NCBI GenBank assembly: GCA_002794105.1
Contig: PHFL01000007.1
Coordinates: 131,728-195,727, forward strand
Direction: 5' to 3'
DNA length: 64,000 nucleotides
DNA from: Candidatus Thermochlorobacter aerophilus
GTDB taxonomy: Bacteria; Bacteroidota; Chlorobiia; Chlorobiales; Thermochlorobacteraceae
Below are positions 1 through 9,647 of the stretch, in pieces; positions within the stretch are counted from its first letter, which is position 1; every line of letters begins with the position of its first letter. The notes below the pieces were generated by a model. That model had not been told where the DNA came from. It saw only the letters and a list, made by a program, of their open reading frames with translations, and searched no databases. Made by a program: the position numbers and the translations under genes.

Positions 1-574
1 GAAGCAGTGTCGGGGCTTGCAGCAAAAGTTTGGCAATCAGCAAGCGCATTTGCCAGCCGCCAGAAAATTCTTTGACCTTTTTCTGAAAATCTTCTTGTGA
101 GAAGCCAAGTCCAACCAGAATTTTTTCTGCATCGGCGCGCATTTTGTAGCCACCAAGGCGCTCAAACTCATGTGTGGCTTCGGAAAATCTCTCAATTAGC
201 TTGGTGTATGCCTCACTTTCATGGTTGAAGGGCAAGGTAAGCTCGATTTCCATGCGAGCAATATCGCGTGAGAGTGCATAGAGTCGCTCATTAGCCTGCA
301 TGACGTATTCGAGAGCGCTTTTTTCAAGGTCGCCATCGAAGGAAATTTCTTGCGGCAGGTAGCCGATGGTCGTGTCTGAAGATTTGAGAATTTGCCCGCT
401 GACCTGCAAAGTCTGTTCAGGCATATTGCCAGAGAGATACTTGAGCAGCGTGGATTTGCCAGCGCCGTTCATGCCCACAAGTCCCACTCTATCGCGGTCG
501 CCAATCCGAAACGAGCTATCAATCAAAAGTTCTTTTGTGCCGATAGTAAGGCTAAGGTTGCGTGCTTCGAGCAT
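1..574 (-). CDS. ABC-F family ATPase, N-terminal part (gene continues past the window edge)
   Basis: Soluble ATP-binding cassette protein of the ABC-F type. These proteins act on ribosomes or have related non-transport roles. The minus-strand frame opens at ATG 574 and runs off the left edge. The visible 191 residues contain a Walker A motif (GMNGAGKST, near residues 34-42), the YLPQE Q-loop segment, and an FSGGWQMR signature motif near the edge, which is typical of ABC-F proteins (signature LSGGxxxR, often with W). No membrane segment is seen. The second ATPase domain and the linker that would separate Uup, EttA and YfmR-like types lie outside the window, so the subfamily is open. A -7-like promoter element lies about 25 bases upstream of the start. 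Confidence 0.85.
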   Translation of the reverse strand, partial: MLEARNLSLTIGTKELLIDSSFRIGDRDRVGLVGMNGAGKSTLLKYLSGNMPEQTLQVSGQILKSSDTTIGYLPQEISFDGDLEKSALEYVMQANERLYALSRDIARMEIELTLPFNHESEAYTKLIERFSEATHEFERLGGYKMRADAEKILVGLGFSQEDFQKKVKEFSGGWQMRLLIAKLLLQAPTLL

Positions 575-598
575 ATGTTTGCGTTCGGAGTTGAAAAG

Positions 599-606
599 CA
601 AAGATA
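599..606 (-). promoter_or_regulatory. Candidate Bacteroidota-type -7 element for the ABC-F gene
   Basis: On the minus strand the sequence reads TATCTTTG, an exact match to the TAnnTTTG element of Bacteroidota primary sigma factors, 25 bases before the start at 574. No good TTTG element lies 19-20 bases further upstream, so this rests on the -7 box alone. Confidence 0.3.
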
Positions 607-735
607 AGAATCCTGACGCATGTTTTCAGCGCAAAGCGCGTTTGAGTGTGCCAGCATGTCTGGCAAACTGGGAGAGTGCAGCAATTAAGAAAAAGGCATG
701 TGGGGGGATAAAAAGTGTAGCAATGCTAGGAAAAC

Positions 736-1425
736 CTACGCCGCAACTTGCGTCGGTAGCACAGGCAACCACTGTTCCATGCGGTAAGCGCTATCCCAAA
801 AGAGCCACTCCAAGCGTGAAGAATAGACAAAGGCTTCGGTCATGAGCTTTTTCGTAAGTGGTGTAGCATCAACCGCCACCGCATCGGTCAAGTGAATCAT
901 CTTATCGACAAGGGCGCTGTATTCTGGGCTGGAGTACATATCAATCCAATTCTTGTAGGGATGTTGAACATAGTCTGCATGCTGGGAAGCGGTGTGGTGA
1001 ATAGTGTTGCCAACTTCACGATAAATCCAAAAGCAGGGCAAAAGTGCGGCAATACCTTCTTCGTAACTGCGCAGCGATGCAGTGGCAAGCATATAGTTGG
1101 TGTAAGAAAAGCATGAAGGCGAATAGCTGACATCCAGCGTGGTTTTGTAGAGCGAAAAGTAAAACTCATGCAAGGCGCGCTCGGCAACGATAGCCTCTTG
1201 CGAAAACTTGACAAACTGCACAATTTCGTCGGCAGTTCGGGCTTTTGCGGCAAGCATGGCAAGTGCCTTCGCAAAGTCCATGAGATAGAGCGCATCTTGC
1301 TTGATGTAGAACTGAAATTTCTCTTGCGCCAGTGTGCCTGACGCCAGTTCTTGATTGAATGGATGCGCCAGAATTTGCGCATAGATGGGCTCAATTGCCC
1401 GCCAGAGTTCACGAGTAAATGACAT
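736..1425 (-). CDS. tenA: TenA family thiaminase II / aminopyrimidine aminohydrolase
   Basis: Cytoplasmic all-helical enzyme of about 229 residues that hydrolyses thiamine or the salvaged aminomethyl pyrimidine to HMP. The nucleophile is Cys131 in ALLPCFWIY. Asp44 (KQD), the HHTA region near 143-146, and Glu206 in RLEWLFW match the pyrimidine pocket and general acid of TenA. The frame can be extended to a TTG at 1440, but a strong GGAGGGA ribosome-binding site sits just before ATG 1425, so the start is set there. It lies 2 bases after the thiD stop, and its binding site is inside the last codons of thiD. The pair is therefore one transcript under the TPP riboswitch. It supplies HMP for the ThiD kinase next door. 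Confidence 0.93.
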   Translation of the reverse strand: MSFTRELWRAIEPIYAQILAHPFNQELASGTLAQEKFQFYIKQDALYLMDFAKALAMLAAKARTADEIVQFVKFSQEAIVAERALHEFYFSLYKTTLDVSYSPSCFSYTNYMLATASLRSYEEGIAALLPCFWIYREVGNTIHHTASQHADYVQHPYKNWIDMYSSPEYSALVDKMIHLTDAVAVDATPLTKKLMTEAFVYSSRLEWLFWDSAYRMEQWLPVLPTQVAA

Positions 1426-1427
1426 GG

Positions 1428-2237
1428 TTAGTCCCTCCAAAGTTTATAGAAGTGATGTACAGGAGCATGACCTTTGCCGAGCGTGTAAGTGGCGCCATGT
1501 TCAATTGCGCCAGTCAGATAGTCTTTGGCGTGTTTGACAGCTTCGGCTACGGTAAATCCTTTTCCCAAGTAAGCGGCGATGGCTGAAGAGAGTGTGCAGC
1601 CTGTGCCGTGTGTATTTTTGGTGGCAATGCGTGGGGCATCAAACCAGTGAATCTGACCGTCGGCAGTAAGCAGGCAATCCATGCTGCGCAGTGTATCCAG
1701 ATGTCCGCCCTTGAGCAGAACATGTTTTGCGCCAAGCTGCTGCAAGGCTTTTGCGGCATCTGGCATTTCGTCGAGTGTCTGGATTGAGCGCCCGAGTAGA
1801 AGGCGAGCTTCAGGCAAATTCGGCGTAATGAGCATTGCCAGTGGCAAAAGCTGTTGGCGTAGCGCCTCAATGGCACTATCCTCCAAAAGTTTGTCGCCGC
1901 TTTTAGCGGTCATCACTGGGTCTAAGACAATGGTGCGCAGGTTGTAGAATTTCAGGCGCTCGGCAACGGTCTCGATGATGTCGGAAGTAAAAAGCATTCC
2001 GATTTTGACAGCATCGACGCCGATGTCGGTAACCACTGCATCGATTTGCTGGGCAACAAACTCGGGCGGCACGCTATGAATGGCGCGAACGCCCAGCGTA
2101 TTTTGTGCCGTAAGTGCTGTGATGACGCTCATGCCGTAGCCGCCCAAAGCCGAAAAGGTTTTAAGGTCGGCTTGTATGCCAGCTCCGCCACCAGAATCTG
2201 AGCCAGCAATGGTCAGAAGACGTGTGTAAGTGTTCAT
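1428..2237 (-). CDS. thiD: Hydroxymethylpyrimidine / HMP-phosphate kinase
   Basis: Phosphorylates HMP to HMP-P and then HMP-PP for thiamine synthesis. The 269-residue length is normal for ThiD. The N-terminal GSDSGGGAGIQAD (residues 12-24) is the substrate-binding glycine loop. KNTHGTGCT around 207-215 carries the anion hole and the ribokinase-family catalytic region (canonical ThiD has Cys here, Cys214). KIGML and LDPVM segments are also present. It is first in a two-gene unit with tenA, downstream of a TPP riboswitch at 2328-2413. No thiE or other thiamine gene adjoins, so the rest of the pathway is elsewhere. Confidence 0.96.
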   Translation of the reverse strand: MNTYTRLLTIAGSDSGGGAGIQADLKTFSALGGYGMSVITALTAQNTLGVRAIHSVPPEFVAQQIDAVVTDIGVDAVKIGMLFTSDIIETVAERLKFYNLRTIVLDPVMTAKSGDKLLEDSAIEALRQQLLPLAMLITPNLPEARLLLGRSIQTLDEMPDAAKALQQLGAKHVLLKGGHLDTLRSMDCLLTADGQIHWFDAPRIATKNTHGTGCTLSSAIAAYLGKGFTVAEAVKHAKDYLTGAIEHGATYTLGKGHAPVHHFYKLWRD

Positions 2238-2327
2238 GACAAAGAATTAGCTTAAGGTTGCTTGAAAATTGGTGGCGCAATGAAAGAAAAGGAGGAAGTT
2301 GCCAGAAGAGTGGTGCATACTTCGCCT

Positions 2328-2413
2328 CATCTTTCCTTGCGTCAGTATTACCTGCATCAAGTTCCTCGGGTATGTTCTCAGCCAATTGCAGCGCAATTAG
2401 CACCCCGAAGATG
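2328..2413 (-). promoter_or_regulatory. TPP riboswitch (THI element) controlling thiD-tenA
   Basis: Read on the minus strand, the segment has the conserved TPP aptamer blocks in order: CATCTT, which pairs with AAGATG to close P1; GGGGTGC; GGCTGAGA; ACCC; GAACTTGAT; and CAGGTAATACTGACGCAAGGAA. These are the pyrimidine- and pyrophosphate-binding strands of the THI box. It ends about 90 bases before the thiD start. I do not see a clear terminator before thiD, so control may act on translation. That last point is inference. Confidence 0.95.
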
Positions 2414-2429
2414 ATGGCGCTATCGTGTG

Positions 2430-2437
2430 CAAACTTA
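2430..2437 (-). promoter_or_regulatory. Candidate -7 promoter element for the riboswitch-thiD-tenA transcript
   Basis: The minus strand reads TAAGTTTG, an exact TAnnTTTG match, ending 17 bases before the riboswitch P1 strand. A start point about 7 bases downstream would place the whole aptamer in the transcript. The upstream -33 position (TTGT) is only a partial match. Confidence 0.4.
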
Positions 2438-2558
2438 GTAACGAAGTCCAAAATAAACAATGCAAAACAAAAGCTCAATAGGCAAGCAAACGCATGGCGT
2501 TTCGCAGTGAAGCCGAAAGGCGTATCTTCACATTTTGAACGAAAACTTAGTGCGCAAC

Positions 2559-4394
2559 ATGGCAAAGCAATCCACTAAAACGGCATCTTACTTTACGCGC
2601 ATTGGTTCAGCGCAAAAAGTTCATGCAAATCTGCCGCCCGCGCTGTGGTCGGTGGCGGAAAAAACCAATTTCAAATCTACCTCGACTTATGAGGATGTCA
2701 AGCAGTTTCTCTTTGAGCTCAAGGCGCTCTCGCAAGAGATGACCTTGCATACCTTTGGCAAGACAACCGAAGGACGAGACCTGTGGTTAGCCGTGTTTTC
2801 ACGACCGCAAATTTTTTCGCCGATTCAGGCAGTGCAGTCTGAAAAGCCGGTGGTGCTGCTGCAAAATAACATTCATGCAGGCGAAGTCTGCCCGAAAGAA
2901 GCTTCAATGATTTTGATGCGCGACCTTGTGCTGGGCGAACTCAATGCGCTGCTCGATAAGCTCATCATCCTTGTCATTCCAATCTACAACGCCGATGGCA
3001 ACGAACGCATCAGCGAAGCGAACCGACTCTCACAACTCGGACCGGAAAATGGCGTGGGCATCCGAACCAATGCGATTGGATTAGACCTGAACCGCGACTA
3101 CATGAAAGTGGAAGCCGAAGAGACCGCATGCCTTATCAAAAACGTCTATGTGGCGTGGCAACCCGATGTCATCATCGATGGGCATACGACCGATGGCTCA
3201 CGGCATGGCTACGACCTCACATTCGGTTTTCCGCAGCATCCGAATGCACCAAAAAAGCTCATTGATTTTACACGCGATGTAATGCTTCCTGCCATTGCGC
3301 AAAAAATCAAGCGCGACACAGGCATTGAGATGTTCTACTACGGCGATTTTGTCAATTTCCGCAAGCCCGAAGAAGGTTGGGCAACCTACTCGCATCATGC
3401 ACGATATGGCGCATCATATGGCGGGCTGCAAAACCGCATTGCCATCTTGATGGAAACCTACTCATATGTGTCGTTCGAGCGCCGCATCAGAGCCGCTTAT
3501 CACTTCATGCGAGAAAGTCTGGAATACACAGCGCGTCATGCCTCGCGTATCAAAACTTTGGTGCGTGAGTGTCTAAAAGAGACCATCGCACTGGGAGAAA
3601 GTTATGACCCAAAGAAAAACTTGATTGCTATTGAAGTGGCAAAGCAGCCTTTCGAGAAGCGATATGCCGTGATTGGCTATGTGGTCAAAGAAAAAGTCCA
3701 TCGCGATGGCACTGTGTATTATCTGCCTACCAAGACAAAAAAAGTGTATCATGTACCATACTTTGGCAAGTTTACGCCCGTGCGAAGTGTGCCTCGACCT
3801 TTGGCGTATCTTTTGCCAAAGTCAGAGCGGCGCATTATTGAAAAACTTATGCTGCATGGCATTGCAGTCGAGCAGTTGCTCAAGCCCTTCACTGCGACTG
3901 TAGAGTATTTTGATGTCAAGGATATTAAGCTCTCTGAGCAGTGCTTTCAAGGTCATCGTGAAGTAACCATTAGTGTCGTGCGCACGCCCGTAGAGCGGAC
4001 CTTTCAGATCGATGACTTCATTGTGCCTATGAATCAACCGGCGGCAAATGTGTTGGCTGGACTGCTCGAGCCTGATTCGGATGACAGTCTGGCGCACTGG
4101 AATTATTTTGACAACTACCTGACAGGCAAACTTCGTTTCGAGAAGGATTTTGTCACAGAGTATGAGTATAATCTCATTGATTTGCCGCGCACAAAGGAGA
4201 TTTATGAAAAACTAATCGAAAAAAATCCAGCGCTCTCTGAAGATGAGCGGGCAGAAGAGAAAATGAAGTTTTTTATGACTGCAGTCGGATACGAAAATGA
4301 ATTCATGAATCAGATTCCCGTGTTTCGCTTAATTGAGAAAAAACCATATTCAGCGAAAGTCTATGTAAGCGAGAGCGCCACAAGGGTGCGATAA
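2559..4394 (+). CDS. M14 family zinc carboxypeptidase
   Basis: Predicted metallocarboxypeptidase of about 611 residues. The zinc ligands of the M14 fold are visible: HAGE (His106 and Glu109 by the ATG numbering) and a later His209 in IDGHTTDG. LDLNRDYMK (about 176-184) supplies the substrate-binding Asn-Arg pair. A Glu in the later METYSY segment is a candidate for the general base. No signal peptide or lipobox is seen, so the protein may stay in the cytoplasm, which is unusual for M14 enzymes of this size. The remaining C-terminal 250 residues have no recognised domain. A TTG at 2535 would add eight residues; the first ATG is preferred. It diverges from the thiD riboswitch promoter. Confidence 0.85.
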   Translation: MAKQSTKTASYFTRIGSAQKVHANLPPALWSVAEKTNFKSTSTYEDVKQFLFELKALSQEMTLHTFGKTTEGRDLWLAVFSRPQIFSPIQAVQSEKPVVLLQNNIHAGEVCPKEASMILMRDLVLGELNALLDKLIILVIPIYNADGNERISEANRLSQLGPENGVGIRTNAIGLDLNRDYMKVEAEETACLIKNVYVAWQPDVIIDGHTTDGSRHGYDLTFGFPQHPNAPKKLIDFTRDVMLPAIAQKIKRDTGIEMFYYGDFVNFRKPEEGWATYSHHARYGASYGGLQNRIAILMETYSYVSFERRIRAAYHFMRESLEYTARHASRIKTLVRECLKETIALGESYDPKKNLIAIEVAKQPFEKRYAVIGYVVKEKVHRDGTVYYLPTKTKKVYHVPYFGKFTPVRSVPRPLAYLLPKSERRIIEKLMLHGIAVEQLLKPFTATVEYFDVKDIKLSEQCFQGHREVTISVVRTPVERTFQIDDFIVPMNQPAANVLAGLLEPDSDDSLAHWNYFDNYLTGKLRFEKDFVTEYEYNLIDLPRTKEIYEKLIEKNPALSEDERAEEKMKFFMTAVGYENEFMNQIPVFRLIEKKPYSAKVYVSESATRVR

Positions 4395-4499
4395 AGAAGA
4401 CAAAAAACCTTAGGGTGCTATAAAAAGGCAAAAGCTATTGACGGATGAGAGAATGGGTTGTATTTTTCCTGTTCGAGGAATTAAACGAGGCGCTAGTTA

Positions 4500-5888
4500 A
4501 TGAAGGTCAAATCAGAGGGTGATATTGCCGCACAAATTCGGCAGCTCTTGGAGCGCTCAAAGACATCTCCATCGGCGACACTAAGACTTGCTGAGATTCT
4601 CATTCGACAAGGCAGAGCCGCAGAAGCAATTACACGACTGCGTCCTCTTGAATCTGACTATCGAGAGTCGTATCGGTTTCATGTCGTGCTGGCGCAAGCC
4701 TATCGTGCTATGGGCAACACTGCCATGGCAAAAACCCTACTGGCAAAAGCATGCCAGCTGGCGCCGCAAAATGAAGTGGCTCTGCATGAACTTATTCGTC
4801 TCAATGCCCCTACGCTACTGCAAAGCAAAGAGAAAGGTGTAGCAAAGCAGGCTACGAAATTAAGTCCAACATGGGTGCGTTCAAGTGTTTCATCTTACTG
4901 GCAGCAAGCAAAAGCTGTGCAGGCAGAGTCTCGCCCCGAACACCGAGCGGAAAACTTGTCGCAAGCACAATCGCAATCAGATTCCCCGCTACCATCTGCG
5001 GCAGAGTCGCCTGCCGAAAAAGCTCACATGGTGCACTGGCAAGGCGAAGAGAAGCCCAAAACTGAAAGTCGGACCGCAACATCACCTGAGACAAAGGCAT
5101 CGGAACCAGAAGAAAAACTTTTGACAGAGAGCGACATTTTCGATGAGAAAGGCATGTTGCTAGGGGAATTTGGCACGGGAGTAGCAGAATCGTCTAAAGA
5201 GATGCCAGATATCTCTTTTTCACCAGAGCCAAAGCCAGTGCCGAAATACGATAGTATCCTTGACCTGTCGCAAATTCCAGCACAGAAGGAAGAGCCGCCT
5301 GCAATTGAGCTCAATGAGCCCAAAATCACATTAGACCGTGCCAAGCTCTCTCAAGTGCTTTCCCGTCTCTCTCTGAAAGAAAATATAGATACCAGTAAAG
5401 CAGCATCAGAACATTTGGCACCGGCGCCACCTGCTTCTGATAAGAACAAAGCTGATGAGAATGGAAAATCTGATACGCGCTACTCAACAGATACACCAGT
5501 CTCTGATGTAGGTAGCGTGGGCGCAGTCGATACCGCAGCTCATCGCGTGGCAGGTGAGCCCGCACAAGAATCAATTGCACAGGCAGCCGAGAGAGCATCA
5601 AAAGAAGAGGAAATTGATGAACTCGAATCCTTGGCAGCACAACTGGCTAACTTCAAAGCTCCGCCTGTGCAGGAGACCAATGACCCAACTCCAATTTCTG
5701 AACAACGAAAACCCTTCGATGACAATGAAGAGATTAAAATGCCAACACGGCAATTAGCGGAGATTTTCGTGGCACAAGGTGCCTACGCCAAAGCTATCAA
5801 GGTCTATGAAGCATTGGCGGAGAGAGAACCGCACAATGCATTTTTGTTCAACCTTATCATCAATGGCTTGCGCGAACAAATGAAGTAA
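4500..5888 (+). CDS. Tetratricopeptide-repeat protein with long acidic, low-complexity linker
   Basis: A 462-residue protein of unknown function. Residues about 10-100 form two to three TPR-like helical pairs (LAEILIRQGRAAEAITRL and following). About 120-415 is rich in Pro, Glu, Ser, Ala and Lys and looks disordered. The last 45 residues form another TPR unit (LAEIFVAQGAYAKAIKVYEAL), a layout common in Chlorobi and Bacteroidota TPR proteins. There is no signal peptide or membrane span. It lies between the carboxypeptidase and the tolC-like gene, 100-175 bases from each, with no sign of a shared operon. It is probably a scaffold; no partner can be named. Confidence 0.75.
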   Translation: MKVKSEGDIAAQIRQLLERSKTSPSATLRLAEILIRQGRAAEAITRLRPLESDYRESYRFHVVLAQAYRAMGNTAMAKTLLAKACQLAPQNEVALHELIRLNAPTLLQSKEKGVAKQATKLSPTWVRSSVSSYWQQAKAVQAESRPEHRAENLSQAQSQSDSPLPSAAESPAEKAHMVHWQGEEKPKTESRTATSPETKASEPEEKLLTESDIFDEKGMLLGEFGTGVAESSKEMPDISFSPEPKPVPKYDSILDLSQIPAQKEEPPAIELNEPKITLDRAKLSQVLSRLSLKENIDTSKAASEHLAPAPPASDKNKADENGKSDTRYSTDTPVSDVGSVGAVDTAAHRVAGEPAQESIAQAAERASKEEEIDELESLAAQLANFKAPPVQETNDPTPISEQRKPFDDNEEIKMPTRQLAEIFVAQGAYAKAIKVYEALAEREPHNAFLFNLIINGLREQMK

Positions 5889-6064
5889 CCACGCTGGGCA
5901 TGTAGCAGCACTGTTACCAAGAAACCTGCCCCGTGTTGAAACCTGACAAGAATTTTTTGAAACATCAACATCTGCAGCGTCGTCTAAGGATGTGCTGTTC
6001 ATCACAGTGCCCTGCAATCGTACATTTTTTCTAAGCTTTTAGAAACACAGCTTTCATCTTTACA

Positions 6065-7471
6065 ATGAAAAAGTGGCTGCTAGCTCTTCCCGCTCATCTG
6101 TGCCTAGTTTCCAGCTTAGCTATTGCACAGGGCGCGGCAAACACTGTAGAGACGCTGACACTTGAAAAAGTCATCAAGATAGCTATTGAGAATGCTGTGG
6201 CAACCGCGCAAGCAAAAAACAACTATGAGCTAACTGGCGCACAGCTATTGCAAGCCTACGGGCAGTTTTTGCCAAGTCTGGCGGTATCGGCAACCTATAC
6301 CCCGCTGAACTCCAATCAACGCATTAATCCGACAACTCTACCCGGCGGTCAAGTAATTTTCCCGCTATTTGGTCAGCAAACTACATCAATTGGGTTTAGC
6401 CTGAATTCATCGCTCAATCTCTTCAATGGATTAGCTGACCAAGCGGCATTGCAAAACGCCATTCATGCAAGAGAAAGTGCCGGCTACACGCTCAAGCGCG
6501 CAAAGCAAGATATTGCTTTCAGCGTGGCACAAGCGTATTTGCAAATCTTGCTCAATCAGGAGCTTTTGGCTATTGCTCAAGAAAATTTGAAAGTTTCACA
6601 AGAAAGGCTGCGCCAGTTGCAGGAGCAGGCACGCTTGGGGGCACGCACTATTGCAGACCTCTATCAGCAAGAAGCACAAAAAGCCGCAGATGAACTGGCT
6701 GTCATTCGTGCTGAAAATACTCTGCGCAATAGTAAACTGGCACTCATTCGCCAAGCGCGTTTAGACCCCACAAAAGAATACAAGTTTGAAAGCCCACCAA
6801 TTGATACCACATTGCTCGGTGCAGAGTATCAAGATGAAGCAAGGCTTATTGCAGTGGCACAGGAGCAACGTGCTGACCTCAAAGCTGCTCAGGAAAGCCT
6901 GACAGCCGCTTCATGGGCAATCACACAAGCACGCGGCACTTTTCTGCCCGCCTTGAACCTAAACTTCACGCTCTTCACAAATGGCTTCAGCGTTTTCAAT
7001 CAAAGCATTGATGGAAACACCATCCCAAATCCTGTGCTTCCAACGGTAGGAGAGCAACTCAACAAACAGATTAGCTTCAACATTGGATTACAACTAAGCT
7101 GGACGATTTTCGATCGTTTTAGCACTAACTTGAGAGCTGAGCAAGCACTCATCAACTACCGCAATCAAGAACTGCAATATGAGGATTTGAAAATTCGTGT
7201 AGTCGCAGAAGTGCGTCAGGCACTTGGTGATTATCAAGCGGCGCTCAAGCAACTGGAAAGCACAAGCAAAGGATTGCTATCAGCAAAGCAAGCCTACGAG
7301 ACCATACAGAAGCGCTACGAAGTAGGGTCAGCGACGTTTGTAGAAGTTGCCGCTGCGCAAGCCGCACTGGTGCGTGCGCAATCTGACCGAGCACAAGCCT
7401 TGTTTAACTTTACTTTCCAGAAGAAAATCTTGGAGTATTTCTTGGGGAGCGTCGATATAGATGCCTTCTGA
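6065..7471 (+). CDS. TolC family outer-membrane efflux protein
   Basis: Outer-membrane channel subunit of a tripartite exporter. It starts with a Sec signal peptide (MKKWLLALPAH..., cleavage likely after AIAQG near residue 22-24). Two outer-membrane efflux repeats follow, each with long heptad-rich helices (about 40-230 and 255-460). Motifs such as NLFNGLADQAAL and WTIFDRFSTN mark the strand-helix junctions of TolC proteins. The 468-residue length is normal. It is the first gene of a tight five-gene unit (tolC-like, macA-like, ABC ATPase, two permeases), so the channel probably serves that MacAB-type transporter. Confidence 0.93.
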   Translation: MKKWLLALPAHLCLVSSLAIAQGAANTVETLTLEKVIKIAIENAVATAQAKNNYELTGAQLLQAYGQFLPSLAVSATYTPLNSNQRINPTTLPGGQVIFPLFGQQTTSIGFSLNSSLNLFNGLADQAALQNAIHARESAGYTLKRAKQDIAFSVAQAYLQILLNQELLAIAQENLKVSQERLRQLQEQARLGARTIADLYQQEAQKAADELAVIRAENTLRNSKLALIRQARLDPTKEYKFESPPIDTTLLGAEYQDEARLIAVAQEQRADLKAAQESLTAASWAITQARGTFLPALNLNFTLFTNGFSVFNQSIDGNTIPNPVLPTVGEQLNKQISFNIGLQLSWTIFDRFSTNLRAEQALINYRNQELQYEDLKIRVVAEVRQALGDYQAALKQLESTSKGLLSAKQAYETIQKRYEVGSATFVEVAAAQAALVRAQSDRAQALFNFTFQKKILEYFLGSVDIDAF

Positions 7472-7501
7472 TATTTTGCTAAACTTTAACTTTCATGCGC
7501 T

Positions 7502-8896
7502 ATGGCAATTGAGACACTGCCTTCGGAAAAATCAACCCGCAGCACAGCTGTGCCTGAAAGTGCGCCGCGAAAACCTAAGAGAAAGTCTCGCCGAACGCTG
7601 TGGCTGATAATCGGCAGCAGTGGAGCGTTGATGCTGCTGATGATATTTAGCATTGTGCAATCCAAGAAAGGCGGAAAACCCATTGCCGTGACCGTAGAAA
7701 AAGCGGCAATTCGCACCATTACACAAATTGTGTCAGCTACAGGGAAGGTCTATCCAGAGATGGAAGTCAAGCTCTCGCCAGAGGTCAGCGGTGAGATTGT
7801 GGAATTGCCCGTCAAAGAAGGCGATGTAGTAAAACGGGGGCAGTTGCTCTTCAAAATTAACCCGCAACTTTCTCGCACACAGGTCGAGCAAGCGCAAGCA
7901 GCCCTGAGTGCTGCTAAGGCTGCAAGCCTACGCGCCAAAGCTGAGCAACTGCGCACTGCTGAAGAATATCGGCGTGCAGAACAACTCTTTGCACAAAAGC
8001 TGATATCTGAAACAGAATACTTAGCAGCAAAGACCAACGCAGAGATTGCCAAAGCAAATGCCGAAGCGGCTCTATTTGATGTGGAACGCTTGCAAAGCCA
8101 GCTCAAACAAGCACGCGAGCAACTTTCGCGCACAGTCGTCACATCGCCAATTAACGGCACAGTAACTGTACTATCGGCTAAACTCGGTGAGCGTGTCGTC
8201 GGCTCTATTCAAATGGCAGGCACAGAAATTTTGCGCGTCGCAGACCTAAGCGTCATGGAAATGCGTGTCGATGTCAATGAAAATGATATTGTCAATGTCA
8301 AGCTGGGTGATACGGCACGCATCACGATTGACGCCTATCCAAACCGAAAATTTACAGGCATCGTGCGCGAAATTGCTAATGCCGCAAAAACCAAAGGTTT
8401 GGGAACACAAGAAGAAGTCACAAACTTTGAAGTCAAAATCCGCATTCTTGACCACAACGGGCTCTTGCGCCCCGGCATGAGCGGCAATGCTGACATAGAG
8501 ACTTTTACAGTAAAAGATGTGCTTAGCGTACCGATTCAGAGTGTAACTGTACGGGTCTTAGAAAACAGTATGACCGCTGAAGAACTGGCGCAAAAGCGCG
8601 CCCAGCTGCTCAAGCAGACCGATGGCGACGTTGAACTGATAAACGAAAAAATCAAGCAGCAGCAAGAAAAAGCAGACCGTGCAAAATTAGTGCGCGTTGT
8701 CTTTGTCAAGCAGGGGAACATCGTAAGAATGGTGCCAGTAGAAACAGGTATTGCCGACAACACTTACATTGAAATCAAGAAGGGTAATCTCAAAGCTGGT
8801 GACGAAGTGGTCTCAGGGAGCTACCGTGCCATCAGCCGAGAGCTTAAAGATAGTTCTATAGTGGTGATTAGTGAATTTGAAACGACGAAAAAGTAA
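7502..8896 (+). CDS. MacA/HlyD-type periplasmic adaptor protein
   Basis: Membrane-fusion subunit joining the inner-membrane ABC transporter to the TolC-like channel. A basic cytoplasmic N-terminus ([10 protein letters not shown]) precedes a single membrane anchor at about residues 33-52. The lipoyl-like half-motifs ([26 protein letters not shown]) follow near 85-115. A long coiled-coil hairpin spans about 115-215, and the second lipoyl half (VTSPINGTV) and beta-barrel region come next. An unusual helical Gln/Lys/Glu-rich insert lies near 360-390. It starts 30 bases after the tolC-like stop and ends 8 bases before the ATPase start. Confidence 0.93.
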   Translation: MAIETLPSEKSTRSTAVPESAPRKPKRKSRRTLWLIIGSSGALMLLMIFSIVQSKKGGKPIAVTVEKAAIRTITQIVSATGKVYPEMEVKLSPEVSGEIVELPVKEGDVVKRGQLLFKINPQLSRTQVEQAQAALSAAKAASLRAKAEQLRTAEEYRRAEQLFAQKLISETEYLAAKTNAEIAKANAEAALFDVERLQSQLKQAREQLSRTVVTSPINGTVTVLSAKLGERVVGSIQMAGTEILRVADLSVMEMRVDVNENDIVNVKLGDTARITIDAYPNRKFTGIVREIANAAKTKGLGTQEEVTNFEVKIRILDHNGLLRPGMSGNADIETFTVKDVLSVPIQSVTVRVLENSMTAEELAQKRAQLLKQTDGDVELINEKIKQQQEKADRAKLVRVVFVKQGNIVRMVPVETGIADNTYIEIKKGNLKAGDEVVSGSYRAISRELKDSSIVVISEFETTKK

Positions 8897-8904
8897 GGCT
8901 AAAC

Positions 8905-9636
8905 ATGGAACGGCAAATTAGACCGAAAGGAGACCTTGTCATTCGCATTGAGGGAGTAACGAAAGAATACAAAATGGGCGGAGAGATTGTCCGTGCTCTG
9001 CGCGGCGTCTCGCTTTCCATCTACCGCAATGAGTATGTCGCTATCATGGGTCCATCTGGGAGCGGCAAATCAACTATGATGAATCTGCTTGGCTGCTTGG
9101 ATACACCCACATCAGGCAGGTATGAGTTTAATGGCAAAGATGTAGCGACGATGGAAGATGACGAACTTGCCGAAATCCGCAACAAAGAAATTGGCTTTGT
9201 TTTCCAGACCTTCAATCTTTTGCCACGCTCAACGGCTTTGCAAAACGTCGAGTTGCCTTTGATTTATGCGGGCGTCCCTGCAGAAGAGCGCCGAAAACGA
9301 GCCTTGGCCGCCTTGCAGAGCGTAGGGCTGGGCGACCGTATCAACCATAAACCCAACGAGCTCTCGGGTGGTCAGCGTCAGCGTGTAGCTATTGCCCGAG
9401 CACTGGTCAATAATCCCTCCATCATTCTTGCCGATGAGCCTACAGGCAACTTGGACAGCAAAACCAGTGCTGATATTATGGAGGTCTTTGAGTCGCTCTA
9501 TATGCAAGGCAATACGATTATTGTCGTTACGCACGAAGAAGATATTGCGCGCCGCGCTCGCCGAATTGTGCGCCTGCGCGATGGCTTAATTGAAAGCGAC
9601 AAAATGATACACGAAGAAGATTTTGTAAAAGCCTAG
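8905..9636 (+). CDS. MacB/LolD-type ABC transporter ATPase
   Basis: A 243-residue nucleotide-binding subunit of the MacB/LolD class. Walker A is GPSGSGKST (residues 49-57), with the Q-loop in [10 protein letters not shown], signature LSGGQRQR, Walker [11 protein letters not shown] and the H-loop VVTHEE. In Escherichia coli MacB this domain is fused to the permease; here it is a separate protein. The gene stops 11 bases before the first permease. Substrate cannot be told; related systems export macrolides, peptides or lipoprotein-like cargo. Confidence 0.95.
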   Translation: MERQIRPKGDLVIRIEGVTKEYKMGGEIVRALRGVSLSIYRNEYVAIMGPSGSGKSTMMNLLGCLDTPTSGRYEFNGKDVATMEDDELAEIRNKEIGFVFQTFNLLPRSTALQNVELPLIYAGVPAEERRKRALAALQSVGLGDRINHKPNELSGGQRQRVAIARALVNNPSIILADEPTGNLDSKTSADIMEVFESLYMQGNTIIVVTHEEDIARRARRIVRLRDGLIESDKMIHEEDFVKA

Positions 9637-9647
9637 ACTGCTTGCAC

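Noticed and set aside
622..760. Short hydrophobic minus-strand frame after tenA (PSIATLFIPPHAFFLIAAL...)
   Set aside because: Overlaps the tenA end, has only a possible GTG start inside tenA and no ribosome-binding site; it may be real but cannot be supported.
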